From positions 15,562,001 to 15,626,000 of the forward strand of contig CM114274.1 in the NCBI GenBank assembly GCA_050084515.1: a DNA stretch of 64,000 bases, read 5' to 3'. The translations under genes and the position numbers were made by a program. The notes beneath the pieces were generated by a model. The model was not told the DNA's origin, did no database searches, and was given only the letters and a program-made list of their open reading frames with translations. Origin of the DNA: Blasia pusilla. Taxonomy: Eukaryota; Marchantiophyta; Marchantiopsida; Blasiales. Shown here piece by piece: positions 21,322-33,366 of this stretch (the stretch's first letter is position 1; every line of letters starts with the position of its first letter).

Positions 21322-24300
21322 CTAACCACTTCCCTCACTTGCAACGCCCAAAAAAACTTGCTCCACTTGAGATGGAAAAACAAAGGGCTGGTCTAAACTA
21401 GTTAGGCAAGATTTTAGATTGGCTAACAGGAAGCCTTCAACATTTGTTCTCATTGATTTTCTAGGGGATTCCCACTTTGCCCTAACCAATCTGCCTCTCA
21501 TCAACACTATTAGTTGATCGACCAACCTATAATCAAAAGCGAGTATGTGTGTCAAGGTTCCAAAATAAGAGTATGCAATATTGGATGGACTCATATTCTC
21601 ATCCACAAAGTAAGCTCCTATGCCACAATCAAAAGTAGTAAATGAATTTATCCCATCCCATCGCTCTACTCGGTAATGGTTTCTACATGCTTTCATACAT
21701 TTGTATGAAAGCACCTTTGGTTGAGGTGGAATGGAGAAGGCAAATACTAATGGATCAAGTTCTAATGGCTTCCCGTTAGCCTGAGCCATCATAGATGAGT
21801 GAATCCAATCTTCAAAGGGTAAGTTGGGTTTTTCCAAGTTGTACTTCCTGCAGAAAAAAAACCCAATATAAGTAAAGATATGAAGTAAGGATTTCTCATG
21901 GTGTTAACTACTGATTCAGACAAACAACAACCAAAAAATTGCACACAACAACAATTCTGCAATCACTCACCTATGCCATATTTCCATTGATTTTGTATTA
22001 TGTAGAGTGTAGTGATGTGCAAGGAGTAGCAATTCGCCTGAGAGAAGTATGGGTACTCCAGCCCCTTCCAACTCCTCTCCTATTACTCCATCTTCCTTGC
22101 CTTCATCCCATACACGCGTCCTAATAGCTTTGAACCTCTTCATATACTCAGTGATAAATCCCATGCCTTCATCTTTAACATACCCTTCTGGCATGCAACC
22201 CTCTGGTCTCGCTTTAGACCTAACGTACTTTTAAATTGTGCCCATGTATCTCTCTATTGGGTACATCTAGCGACAAGCCACTAGCCCAAAAATATCAAGT
22301 TCCTCTATTAAATGGACAAGTAAATGGGTCATTACGTCAAAGAAGGCAAGAGGAAAGTGCATCTCTAATAGACATAAGGTGATAATGGTATCCTCATGTA
22401 GTCTTTCAAGTTGGGAAGGATCATAGACTTTGACACACATACTTCAAAAGATCCTACTTAACTTCATTATAGTCATCCAAACTTCCTTTTTCACAAGGCC
22501 ACACAGAGAGTAAGGTAGGATTTGATGAATCAATACATGGTAGTCATGTGACTTCATATTTCCCATTTTCTTGTTAACCACATGCTGTCTCAACTCACCA
22601 CAATATCCCGTGGGCACTTTCAATTCCTGAATTCTACCAAGAAATATTATCAACTCATGAGGAGTTAGCACATAGTCTACAGTAGGTTTCAGAAGACCTT
22701 CTACTCTTTGCAGATGCGGCTGCAACCACAAATGAGGTCAAACTCTTCTTGACTCCATATCTCTTCTAACCTTGAGTGTGTCTTTAATTCCAGATATTGT
22801 CTTTACTAAGTTCTCAGCAATGCTCTTCTCCACATGCATGACATCCAATGTATGGTGAATGAGAAGATGCTGATTTTTTTATCAAGGAATCTCGTCAAAG
22901 ACAAATTTGAAACCAAAACAAATCCTGATAATAAGACTTTTGGTAAGGGGAAACTCAAGTTACTAGGATACTTGCCAATAAGGTAAATTGAAGAGAAAAC
23001 TCCTCCTTTTGACTTGTATTTTTTTGTATGGGTCTGAAGGACCATCTTCTCGTCCCCCACTCTCGTCATATTCCAGTTTCTCCGCAGCCCAAGCCAGAAT
23101 CTCCTCACTTGTAACTCTTCCTAGTGGTGGCCTTATTTCCTCTCTACTATTAAAATGGATCCCATATTTCCTAACTCTCCAAGGATGAGTACAAGGCAAG
23201 TATCGTTGATGACTTCCAAAGATGGGTTTGCCACATTCCTTGGAGAAATCTGATTCTACCCGAGGCCCACATGTGATACACGCAAGCTTCCCACCATGGC
23301 TTTGCCCTGAGATTGTACCCAGTGCGGGATAGTCATTGATAGTCCAAAGAATCGTCGCCTTAAAAGTAAACTCCCACTGCCCACGAAGTCTTCGAACATC
23401 TTGGAGCACCAATCCCCTCCACAACTCCTCAAATTCCTCCACTAATGGGGCAAGATAAGTATTGATGTTACCAACATTTACACTCTCATTACCAGGTATA
23501 AAGAGTGCAAGCATAAAAAAGATTATTTTTTTTGCAACCAAGGAGGAAAATTATAATTTACCAACAATACTGGCCATGTTGATGATTTATCCCAGAATGG
23601 ATTCACCCCATCAAGAGCAAGCCCAAATCTACAATTTCTCATTTCTTGACTAAACTCTAGGTAAGTTTGATCTACATGATCCCATGCTTTGCTATCACCT
23701 GCATGTCTAACCATCCCATCTTTACTCTTGTTACTTGTTGCCCAGACCAAAAATTCAGACAATGTCGAACATCTGAACATTCATCATCCTTGGTATGATA
23801 GGAAAATGGCAAAGAACCTTGCAGGGTACAAATGACTTCCCAACTTGCTTAAACCGAGATTTTTGGCACTTTGGGCAGATTTTTGAATCTTTCAGATCCC
23901 CACAGAACAACACACATCCCATGAGACATGATATGAATCATAACTCAATTCCAGCTTTCCTCTAAGCTTCTTGGCTGCGTAGTAACTAGGAGGAACATGG
24001 TTGTCTATTGGAAGAACGAGTTTACCAAGCAGCTTCAGGATCTCATCAAGAGCAAAGTTTGGCAAGTTATGGGTAGCAGAAACACTGAAAAGCAACATCA
24101 CAAAAGCTAAGATGGATGTCTTTGCCCGTGGAAAAAGTGGTTGGCATGCTTGTGCAAGCTCCGAAAATTGATCATCATCGATTCCAATGTCTACATTATT
24201 TCTTGTATCCATCATATCATTCCCACTATCTTCAACCCCTAGCTCACGATCCTCATCATCATGGAGGTAATCGTATTGCATAAACATATCACTCAAAAAT

Positions 24301-24790
24301 TGTTGAACATCAATATCAACATCCAAGTGTTGCCTCTAGGTTGTGTCATTTGGTAAATTAGGGTCAAGATCACGATGGGCTTCATGAATGATTTTTTCAG
24401 CTTGGTCCTTGAAGGACTCTTGATCTTGAATTGACCACTCCTTGTTAGAGGAATCCCACTCGTGTCTACTCTTTGGGATGGAAAACAGATGAAAGCGTTC
24501 AAACTTTTTCAGATGCTCTTCTACTCTATGAAGAGATAGATAAGTCCCCCCTTTGATTTTTTACAAGGGCATCTCACTCTCTTAATCCCCAATTTGCAGG
24601 CCAAAACCTGCTCTCTTTGCCATAATTTGAAATCGTGTGCCAAGACTTGATGTGAATGACCAAAAGGAAATTGACCTTGGGAGGTCATCGGTGGTTTCAT
24701 GATAATATCTATTTGGATATCCAATACAAATAACAACAAGAAAATGGACTCCAATGAGACATAACATGTATCGAGGTTTCCCAACCATAC
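21322..24790 (-). pseudogene. CACTA (En/Spm) transposase relic: Tnp2 with DUF4216 and DUF4218 parts
   Basis: On the minus strand, pieces follow the order of plant CACTA transposases. An N-terminal acidic part and a zinc-finger-like CPKCQKSRF lie around 23900-23860. The Tnp2 core has NCRFGLALDGVNPFWD and WPVLLVNYNFPPWL (about 23650-23525), then WTINDYPALGTISGQSHGG and ACITC (23340-23270). DUF4218 has KSHDYHVLIHQILP (about 22550) and YVRSKARPEGCMPE (about 22200). DUF4216 ends with LDQPFVFPSQVEQVFLGV near 21345. The protein cuts and pastes DNA elements ending in CACTA. Stops and frameshifts or introns break it. Terminal inverted repeats were not identified. Confidence 0.85.
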
Positions 24791-25589
24791 AACTTTCCTA
24801 AAATTCATGTATGCCTAAACATACTACTGCAAACGTGAGAAAATAACAATTGAAGAGAGGGACAATGCGAAGGGCTTGTCAAGTACCTGTAATATAGTTA
24901 TTTCACCAGTATCCTTTTGACCAACTATTTTAACTCCTTCACACCTATCACCCATTAAGTAGACTCCATTAGCTAGATGGTTCACAACATACATAAGTAA
25001 TGTATGAAACCAAATACATTTATGCACTCTACCATTTTTTCCAAGCCAAGGTATAGTAATAGTGGGCCCATAAGATTGTGGGCCGAGTAGTTATGGATTA
25101 TTTGAGGGTAGATATTAAGCATCCTTGTAAAAATATGATCTTATATGATTTCTTCTAAGGACAGAATTGGTTATTATCATAACCACTTGGGAGTGGCAGG
25201 GGTTGGAAAATATGAATTTAGCTATTGCCATGGCATCAATTTGTGATGATGGGCTACCTAGCTTATAAGGTATAGTTTCATAATTGGAGATGGCAAAAAA
25301 TGACGAATGAATACAATATTCCACTTGCAGACAAACACATCTTAATCAAGAGAAAATTCACTAAATTTTTTTAGAAACCACCATAATGATTATTTTGTGC
25401 TTCAAAAAGTGTTGAATGGAAAATTTTAAAAATTGACTTGATATAAATATTGAGTTTTGCAATTGTGGCCGTTGATTCAAAGGATATGAGTGTCATTTTC
25501 AAAATCAGAGGATAAGAAACAGCGAGTCTCTGTATGAAGTCATACCACCTACCTAGTATTCAAGGAGGCTCAACCCTCTTTGTATTAGA
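24791..25589. other. spacer between CACTA transposase and EDM2-like relic
   Basis: AT-rich, with no recognised coding frame. If both flanking relics belong to one mobile element this would be internal non-coding sequence. Confidence 0.35.
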
Positions 25590-26280
25590 AGTGGCTACCC
25601 TGCAAACTCCACCAAAACGCCACAAGATTTTGTTCAGACACGGTGAATCCCATCTCAGCACCTGAAAATCGAATCCAAGAAATATGGTCTCTCAAAGGAG
25701 TCTGAAGTGTGGGATCAACTTTTTGGTGGTGTAATGTGGCGAGGTCATAAAACCTATCCTCGCCACATGCAGCATGGTCATAAATAATCCTATCACATGC
25801 ATAACCCGTGCTCATTGCTTCGTTCAAGAAAGTCTAGTGCCATGCAATCGGGCACCTAGGACAATACACCATGTCCTAGCATAACTCCTCATCATGCTTA
25901 TGGCATCTTGGGCAATAATGCATGGGGTATGCCTCCATTTTCGGAGGCAAACAAGTAAAACAAAAAAATCTTACACAATACGTATCTGGGCACTATCTCA
26001 CACAAAGCCCCAATTCCTCACTTTCTACAAAAGTTCCTTGTACACCAAAATTGGCACACTTGGCCGTCTTCTTCATACAATCCGGGCAAAACCAGTTCCC
26101 TTTGTGGTTAGGTGGAAGATCTACCCCAGGACAAGCATTTTCTATAGCCCCGACTGATTCTGCAGTTGCATGGAAATTTTTGGCACGAGGCCTGTCGCAA
26201 ACAACCAACTCCTCCCCATCCTCAGAGATTGCACAAATATGGGCTGCCTTCTGGTGAATCTGAGTGCATTGTGTGGCGCT
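25590..26280 (-). pseudogene. EDM2-like PHD-finger relic
   Basis: One minus-strand frame runs the whole way with three nonsense codons (about 25996, 25877 and 25834). It starts HICAISEDGEELVVCDR, the CxxC-(D/N)-G-G-(D/E)-L pattern of the first PHD finger of EDM2. It continues with NFHATAES, NWFCPDC, CANFG, YCPRCHKHDEELC and VYCPRCPIAWH, and ends with DPTLQTPLRDHI. This closely follows the plant EDM2 order of paired Cys/His clusters ending in the D-x-x-LGTP-x-RDHI motif. EDM2 reads histone marks and controls transcript processing at heterochromatin-containing genes and transposons. The methyltransferase-like part of EDM2 is not present. It is either a captured gene fragment of the CACTA element or a local pseudogene. 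Confidence 0.62.
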
Positions 26281-26556
26281 AAATAGCTCACCTTGGGGGC
26301 TTTCTTGGCCTGTAGCTTCGGGCGGACCATCCTTGGACTCTCGTCAAAGTTTTTTGTATACAAACGAGAACAAAAGTCAATTGTAGTTGTGTAAGACAAA
26401 GCTCATAGAAGAAAGAGGTGAGGGAAAGATTACATCACTAGTAATGAAGTGTGTGTGAATAATAGTATCTTTCAAAGAGAAAACTAAGAATCTCTAGTGT
26501 ATATATTTTCTTACTGATAATACGGCGAAACACCCCTAAGTGTGGGACTCGTATGA

Positions 26557-28886
26557 GTGAGATTTACGGATGCATCATGTGTCATCCTATCACTATTATT
26601 GGAATCGTTTCTAAATCACCTTTCTTTTTGGATTTTGGTTGAAGTCAAGATGGAGTTGCCACCTCATGAAGACCGTAGCTCTCACGACAATGAGGATGAT
26701 GGAAGAGGGGAAGAACCCCTTGATACACAGACACCAGAGATCCCTCCAAAGGTGAACAAGAAGACAATCTTGCAATTTGTCACGGAAGAGGAATTGAAGA
26801 CGCACTTGGATAGCGCCACTGACCCACAAGTTTTGAAAGGAGAGTTCAAGAAGTCGCGCCTGAATTTGTCGGAGCGTGCGATTGTAGAATTCGCAAGGAA
26901 AGTGGAAGAGAATGAGTAGACAAAGGATTGGGCTTTATTCAATGACGTCCTAAAGTACGAAGACCTCCCCAAGAGGAAGAGGAAGTTAGTGAGCAAGGTA
27001 TTTGTTCAGCTCAAAGTCTCAAAGTTGATAAAGAATATGGAGGTTCAGTATAGTGATGTGGATGAGGGGTCTTCGAGAAGGGATAGGAGACCAAGAGAAG
27101 AAGATAGTATAACCCCACCGCTATACTTTAAATGAGCAAGAGTGGAAGCTTTATCACCACGAGCGTCATCACGCCATTATCAGCAAAGATGGATTGTCAA
27201 GGAGCCTTAGAGCCATACTATCTTCCTTGGATGGTCAAAGCAGAAATCGTTGTGCTAAAGAAGATATACAAGACGAGAGTGGAGATGATGGGCGAGTGTA
27301 GATGGGGGCAAAGGATAGACGAGATGGTTTGAATGAACTCTATGTAGGCCGTAGTATTTGATGAGCCCGAGGAGAGTTCAGATTGCCCTGTACATAGCGG
27401 TGCTCCTCCTCGAACCTTTCATGGGGAGAGTGCTCCGGAGAATAGCAAGGTAATGTCTTGTCTATCACAGTTGGAGTGTTTAATAACAAATTCCCAACAT
27501 AATTTTGATTTGGCTGCGGAATTCAACATTTTGAAGGGGAAGTATGAACACCTATCTGAGGAGCACTTCAGATTGAAGAGAGAGATGGAGAGGCTTTTGA
27601 AGGAATCTATTGCCAGAGATGACCTCCATAGAAGGCAAAGAGCTGTAATGGTTGACCACATAGAGCAGTGGAGGAGAGCATACAAGAACATCATGGCAAG
27701 ACGATAAGAAGAGATGGATGAATTGTTGCGATGGAGAGCAAGAGGTATCGTGGGAGAACTCACCCCCGAGAAAACTCTACTTTATGGTCGTCTCGTGAAG
27801 GAGGTTGATATGATCTTATTTCAACCTATCGAGCAGTTGTGGCTTCTAGCTCTACGTGCAGCATGGGACAATATTGTAGATCCAAATTTTTCCAAGTATG
27901 CCTCTATGATGTTGGCACCAACACCTCTCAATCCGAGCACACAAGTGCAAGATCTTTTGGATTGGATGAAGGCAGTCGCTGTAAGTGAAGGAGGGGCTCT
28001 CACGCCAAACAATTGGCCCAAATGCATGATCTGTTTCAACCCCATTGCTGCAGAAGGTTGCTGCATGACAGGCACTTGTAAAGCTTGTTATTGGCATCCA
28101 TATTGTCTTCAAAAGGCCATGCTACTATCTCACAAGTGTCCAACTTGTAGACAAGCTTGCTTAGGAAGACTCTATCACATTTTCGGCATATCTTTCTGCG
28201 CTCTTGATGGCAATGCACCATCCACATATTGCAAGCGAAACCAAGAGCACAAAAATTTCATTTTCAATTTGGGACATTATAGCCTCCGATCGAACTATAA
28301 CCCCGAAGTGAACATAAACGGGGTGGTTCAAGTAGAAATCCCTCGTCAACAGAGGATTGATCCGGCAATGCGAGCGTGGTTGGTCCGCTTCATTGACATG
28401 TACAATCGAGGAGAGCTTATCCATAGAACATCCATTGATCTCCAAAATTAAGAGGCGGAAAACTTCTTCTTTGCTCAGAGGTTGAATCCACAAGAAGTGC
28501 GAGACGCCCTCAACACAACTCGACAACTTGTGCTAAACCATCATCAAAATCCATTGGTGGATGACCTTGTTTTGAGGAGACTAGAATTGATCTTGCCACT
28601 TTTCTTATGGCAAGATATTCCTCAAAGGACTGAAGGCGGATATCCTCGAACATACTATTACCCTCGTCAAATGCAGGAGGAACTCTTTGGATTCTTTGAG
28701 AGAGAGTGGGAGATGTTTCCGACAGAGCCAACACAAGAAATTGATGATGGTGATCCCAATGTTGAGTTGGAAAGGACTATTCCTCGTGGAGGTGGTACGC
28801 GCGTGACTAGAGCTAGAGGAAGAGGAGGAAGAGTTGGTGAGACGTCTCCACCGGTGTTACATATATTTGATGATGAATCACATTAG
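26557..28886 (+). pseudogene. unknown RING-finger/coiled-coil protein frame with nonsense codons
   Basis: Family not recognised. The frame from 26650 starts MELPPHEDRSSHD (acidic, charged) and runs with one TAG at 26917 to 27133. A second frame from 27132 to 28886 stays open except for TGA 27330, TAG 27345, TAA 27705 and TAA 28449. Visible parts: a heptad-like charged helix (about 27500-27700, with LSEEHFRLKREMERLLKES); a RING-type Cys/His cluster (about 28021-28160: CMIC, then CKACYWHPYC, then CPTC), spaced like a C3HC4 or related RING, hence possibly an E3 ubiquitin ligase; and an Arg/Gly-rich tail (RGRGGRVG). It is divergent from the EDM2/CACTA block, about 300 bp away. It could be host or mobile-element derived. 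Confidence 0.5.
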
Positions 28887-29650
28887 ATAGAATGAGTTCA
28901 TATGTATATCTTTGTAATGTTCATAAGTATAAGGTTCCTCTCAATCCAGATGTTTTGTGGGGTACTCCTCTTTGTTGTAAAAGTTTTTTCAAAAGATTTC
29001 AAAATATTCCACTAAAGAGACTTGTGAATGTGAGCCGGTCACCAATGTTGTCCATGAAGTGAGTTCATGAAATGGATGAAAGTTTTCTCTTGGGTTATAA
29101 GTTCTTGGATAAGGTGGAAGGTACGATAATTGAAAGGTTTGTTTGATATAAATTTTAAATTTTTTTCATTACTAACTCCAAAAAAATTACTAACTCATCA
29201 AAATAAGTGATTTTCTTTTATTTCTTGAAAGATGGGGATTGGAAAAGGGATGAAATTTTTTTCCAAAATTAATGAAGGAAAAGATATGTTTCATTTGAAT
29301 TGTAAAGGAAAATAATATATGAATTGTGTTTAGTGACCAATATTACATGGGGGAGGATTCAAAAGGATTTGGGTGGAATAGAAAACAAAATTAACTTATT
29401 AATTCATATTTTATTTAATACTATAATATGTGAATATAAATATCACTAAATTTGAAAAAATTTGAAAACGTTAGATAAATAAATTATTTGTGCCTTGATT
29501 TCTATGTAATGGAAAGGAAAATTGAATTTTAATGGAGAAGGAATAGATTTGGTCCAAATTTTATGGAAGGGTGAATTTACTTACGGAACTAGGATATCAT
29601 TTATACTTGATTTCAAGAGTGTAATTACTTACAAGAGTGAAATGTAATAG
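28887..29650. other. AT-rich DNA without recognised genes
   Basis: No supported coding frame or repeat. It leads into the first satellite array. Confidence 0.4.
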
Positions 29651-30611
29651 CTCTTTTAAGATTTTATAAAATAGTGCAGATGGTCCCCAAGTTGGATCTA
29701 TCACTCTTGCAAAGTCTCAACCCAAATGAAGTTGTGACCACAACTTAAAAAATGACCGTTTGGACCCGAAGTAGTAAAGCTTGAATGAAAAAAATGTCTT
29801 TTTCATTTTTCATCTTATCCAACTTTCCCATATTAAGTTAATTTTTTTCCCACATGATCTCCAAGGTGCATGTTCCACTCTTGCCAAGTTTCAAGAAAAA
29901 TGGAATTGTGAGCAAAACCTCAAAAATTCATAACTCTCTTTTGGACCCGAACCATGAGACCTTATATAGAAATAAGGTTTTTTCATTTTTCATCTTGTCC
30001 AACTTTCCCATATTGAGCTGAAATTTTTCCTACAAGGTCTACAAGCTATATTTAGGACTCTTGCCAAGTTTCAAGCAAAATGGAGTTGGGAGGAAAACCT
30101 CAAAAATTGGTAAGTCCTTTTTGGACCCGAACCATGAGACCTTCTATCAAAATAAGGTTTCTTCATTTTTCATCTTGTCCAAATTTCTCATCTAGAGCTC
30201 AAATTTGGCCAACATGGTCCCCAAGAGGCATGTTCTACTCTTGCCAAGTTTCAGGCATTAATAACTTCTTCTTAGACTCGAACCATCACACCTTCTAGAG
30301 AAATAAGGATTTTCCATTTTTTATCTTGTCCAACTTTCACACATTGAGCTGGAATTTGTCCCACATGGTTTCCAAGCTACATCCAACACTCTAGCCAAGT
30401 TTCAAGCAAAATGGAGTTGGGAGAAAAACCTCAAAAATTGGTGAGTCCTTTTTGGACCCAAACCATCAAACCTTGAATGAAAATGAATTTGTGAATGAAT
30501 TTGTGAGCATGGTCTCCAAGATGTATGTTCCACTTTTGCCAAGTTTCAAGAAAATAAGAGTTGTGAGAAAAACCTCACAAATTAATAACTCCGTTTTGGA
30601 CCTGAACCATC
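29650..30611. repeat. tandem satellite array 1 (about 180-bp monomers, diverged)
   Basis: About five monomers share the order CATTTTTCATCTTGTCC, then CATGGTC(T)CCAAG, then CTCTTGCCAAGTTTCAAG, then AAAACCTCAAAAATTGG, then TTTGGACCCGAACCATC. Starts near 29820, 29998, 30178 and 30330 give spacings of about 180 bp, with one shortened monomer. It is the same family as array 2. It ends at 30611 within the GAACCATC box, where the gypsy-related direct repeats begin. Confidence 0.88.
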
Positions 30612-31385
30612 TCTCGTGCGCATACACATCCCTACACAACATACATCGTTGTCACCGAACACACACACAAACACACACGATCCCATGCTAACTCATGGCA
30701 TCCAAACAGCGAGACAAGAAGTACCAAAATATCTCCAGTAAAGTAAGATCCAATCTCTCTCTACACCATCTCATACCATAGCTCTCAAAGGTATACACTC
30801 TCTTTCATGTCAAACCAAACCCACTCTCCTAATGAGAGAGGTTTGGGTTACACTCACAAGGCAAGGGACCATAGCTCCGTATCCTCATGCTAAGAGGTTC
30901 AACAAAGACAGAATGAGCTCTCAAGCTCTCTCTCCTTGAGGTATACCCTTCCCCTCTCCCAAGCTCTCTCCATGGTAACCTATTCTCCCAAGTCACCTCC
31001 TTGGCTCTTGACCTGATGTAGGAGGTCAAGGGCCACTTACCACAAATATAAAGTCGATCATATACTCAAAATGGTACTTACCTAAAATAGTAAGTTCCTC
31101 AATATGGCTCCAAATGAGCTATAACGAAGGGGAAACCTGCTCTCTCAGGTTTCCCGAGGCCTCAGCAGGTCATCCTCGACCTACTAAGCCTGTCCTCCAC
31201 TACTCATGAAGGCGCTCTACTAGATCTCACTCATATATCCTAAAAGACGTGACAACTGTCGTGTATATACACATCGCTACACAACATGCATGGCTGTCAT
31301 CGAACACACACACACACAACACGCACGATCCCATGCTAACTCATGGCATCCAGACAATGAGACAAGAAGTACCAAAATATCTCCA
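30612..31385 (-). repeat. 3' LTR region of methyltransferase-gypsy element 2 (composite X-Y-X)
   Basis: Segment Y (30738-31254) is repeated in the same orientation at the other end of the element (38678-39092), so it is LTR sequence. On the minus strand Y begins TGTCACGTCTTTTA. It is flanked on both sides by a second direct repeat X (30612-30737 and about 31255-31385), which on the minus strand starts TGGAGATATTTTGG. The inner X is preceded on the minus strand by the purine run AAGGGGGGCGAT (31386-31397), a plausible polypurine tract. The true LTR may therefore be X+Y (about 648 bp), with the outer X belonging to an adjoining LTR copy. Confidence 0.6.
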
Positions 31386-31573
31386 ATCGCCCCCCTTGCT
31401 GGTGGTTAGGTCCCTCTAGTTCCTGATAGCCATCTATCCCTACCTACCACGACATACATCTCTAGGATGCTAAGAGCAGAAAGGCCGGGTGCTCATGTGG
31501 CCCCATCGTTAGTTGCCTTCTTGTCATCTAGATCACTGAAAAAGTCGAAATCAAAACCTGCCTAGTATCTCCT

Positions 31574-32660
31574 CTATGTACATCTGGGACACATCCATCG
31601 TCCCCGAGGAACCTTAGTGAGAGTCAGACATGCCATATGCCAACCTCTCGAACATCCATCACAGACTAGCATCATGGCCGCACCACGGGCAAAACCACAC
31701 AACATACAACGCAAGCTAGTAGGAACTATTGCTAAGCTTGGATCTACTGTACCATCAATGTTAGGAAGGTGATATGGTGCACAATTACGCACATGGTCCT
31801 TCCCTACTATACCATCGCGTCCCTTCAGCAAGAGAACACCGGATGGCAAAACGTCACGCACTCTTAGGATAGTGCGCCCTGCAGTCACATCCAACGTTTT
31901 CGGTGCCGTCTGCTGCAAGTAGACATAATCTCCTTGATGAAACCTGCGGATTGTTGGTCGATAACCACCACCCCGAATAGTCTCATACCTCAACGTATCC
32001 CGATGCTACGCAATCGTCAAGTTCTTGAACGCCATGGGCATCACTCTTCGAAACAACTCAGCCCTTTGAGAACATGCTTGCATCCATACATCTGGGTCAT
32101 CAAGGTCCAGCACCTCACCAACATCTCGACGAATGGCCATAGGTAAATCTCGCTCTCGGCCATAAAGTAGCGAGTACGGTGAGAAAGACGCTAAGGATCC
32201 GTGCCTGCTAAATCTGTATCCCATCGCCAACCTGGGCAACTAGAGGTCCCAATCTCCTAGGTGACCTCTCTTCAAGCCATACTTACGTAAACCTCTCTTC
32301 ACCGTCTGCACAACTCTCTCCGCTAATCCATCCGCCTTGGGATGATCTCGCGAAGTTCTACGATGGTCGATCAGCGCCTGATCACACAAGGCTTGGAACT
32401 CACCGCGAAACTTGGTACCCTGGTCTGTCAACACCTCAACCGATGCGCCACAATGACTCAGCACTCTTTCAAGGAAGGCATAAGCTACTCCCTCACTCGC
32501 TTTGTCAAGCAATGCAACCAACTCGATCCACTTCGAGAAGTGCTTGACCATCACCAACACATAACGACTGTGACGCTCCGTCAAAGGCAAAGGTCCTCCA
32601 AAATCCAAACTCCATCTATACCCTAAGCCCATGATCGGTAATGGATGCAACTATGGAGTC
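31574..32660 (-). pseudogene. gypsy integrase with C-terminal PHD finger, element 2
   Basis: The DDE core is well kept: LDFGGPLPL (about 32600-32570), LTDQGTKFRGEF (about 32450) and GLAERVVQ (about 32340), with 35 residues between the second Asp and the Glu. Upstream HHCC residues are visible between 32840 and 32670. After a basic linker (RRFHQGDYVYLQQ) and a GPY-like PSGVLLLKGRDG comes a PHD finger (about 31712-31577): CMLC, CDGC, WHMAC and GRWMCPRC, a full C4HC3 ligand set. PHD fingers bind histone H3 tails; chromodomains hold this place in many plant gypsy elements. It could steer insertion to a chromatin state (inference). Stops: TAG at 32240-32242 and 32006-32008. Confidence 0.85.
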
Positions 32661-33366
32661 GGAGCATTGAATGATGCTCGAACCCGATCACACACCATGC
32701 ACCTGGCAACAAACTACTGAACATTAGTCTGCATGCCTCACCACCAATATTGTATCTGGAGCAAGCTGTACATCTGCTTCATCCCAAAGTGACCCAACTC
32801 CTCGTAGGCATGCTCTCTGCAAAGGATGCGGCACTACGCGTACTCTACCATCCTCCCAAACCCTCAAAACATGTGTCCCCTCCCAACGGAACCGTCTGGC
32901 CCGTTATAGGATCCAATCCCGCTCTCTAGCACCCATGGTGCTCGCAACGCTGCCAGTACGAAGGTACTCCAAGACTACTCCATCATCATGAATATCTCAG
33001 CCACTTGTGGTCTCCTCACTCGCCTTGGGATCCAAGGACTCTCCACTAGACCTCGCCATCAAAGTCTCCACACTTTGGCTCTCCATAGCCAACATGCCTA
33101 AATAGGCTCCATAGCCAACATGCCTAAATGCGGAAAAGACGGTCTAGAAAGGTCGCCGGACCATCCTTGCACTAACTCCTCATCACTCTCTCCATGCCAT
33201 CGAGCTCCAGTCGCATCTTGCTGACTCGAGCATGGGTTACGACTCAACCCATCTACATCTTGGTTGAGCATCCTAGGTCTATGTACCACCTGAAAATCAT
33301 ACTCCTGCAACAACAGAACCCATCTCGCAAGCTTCCCTATAAGCTTCTCGAACTCCATCAACCACT
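32661..33366 (-). pseudogene. RNase H-integrase linker and integrase zinc-binding region, element 2
   Basis: The minus frame reads KWLMEFEKLIGKLARWVLLLQE and VVHRPRMLNQDVDGLSRNP (33370-33220), the standard end of gypsy RNase H. It continues to an HAYEELGHFG-type His pair and FVARCMVCD (about 32850-32690), the Cys pair of the integrase N-terminal zinc domain. A 26-bp tandem duplication containing CATAGCCAACATGCC lies at about 33086-33137. TAG codons at 32651-32653 and 32714-32716 correspond to CAG in element 1. Confidence 0.8.

Noticed and set aside
17163-26560. Defining exact CACTA transposon ends
   Set aside because: TGTAGTG-like and CACTA-like strings occur, but no pair with matching subterminal repeats and a 3-bp target duplication could be established by eye.
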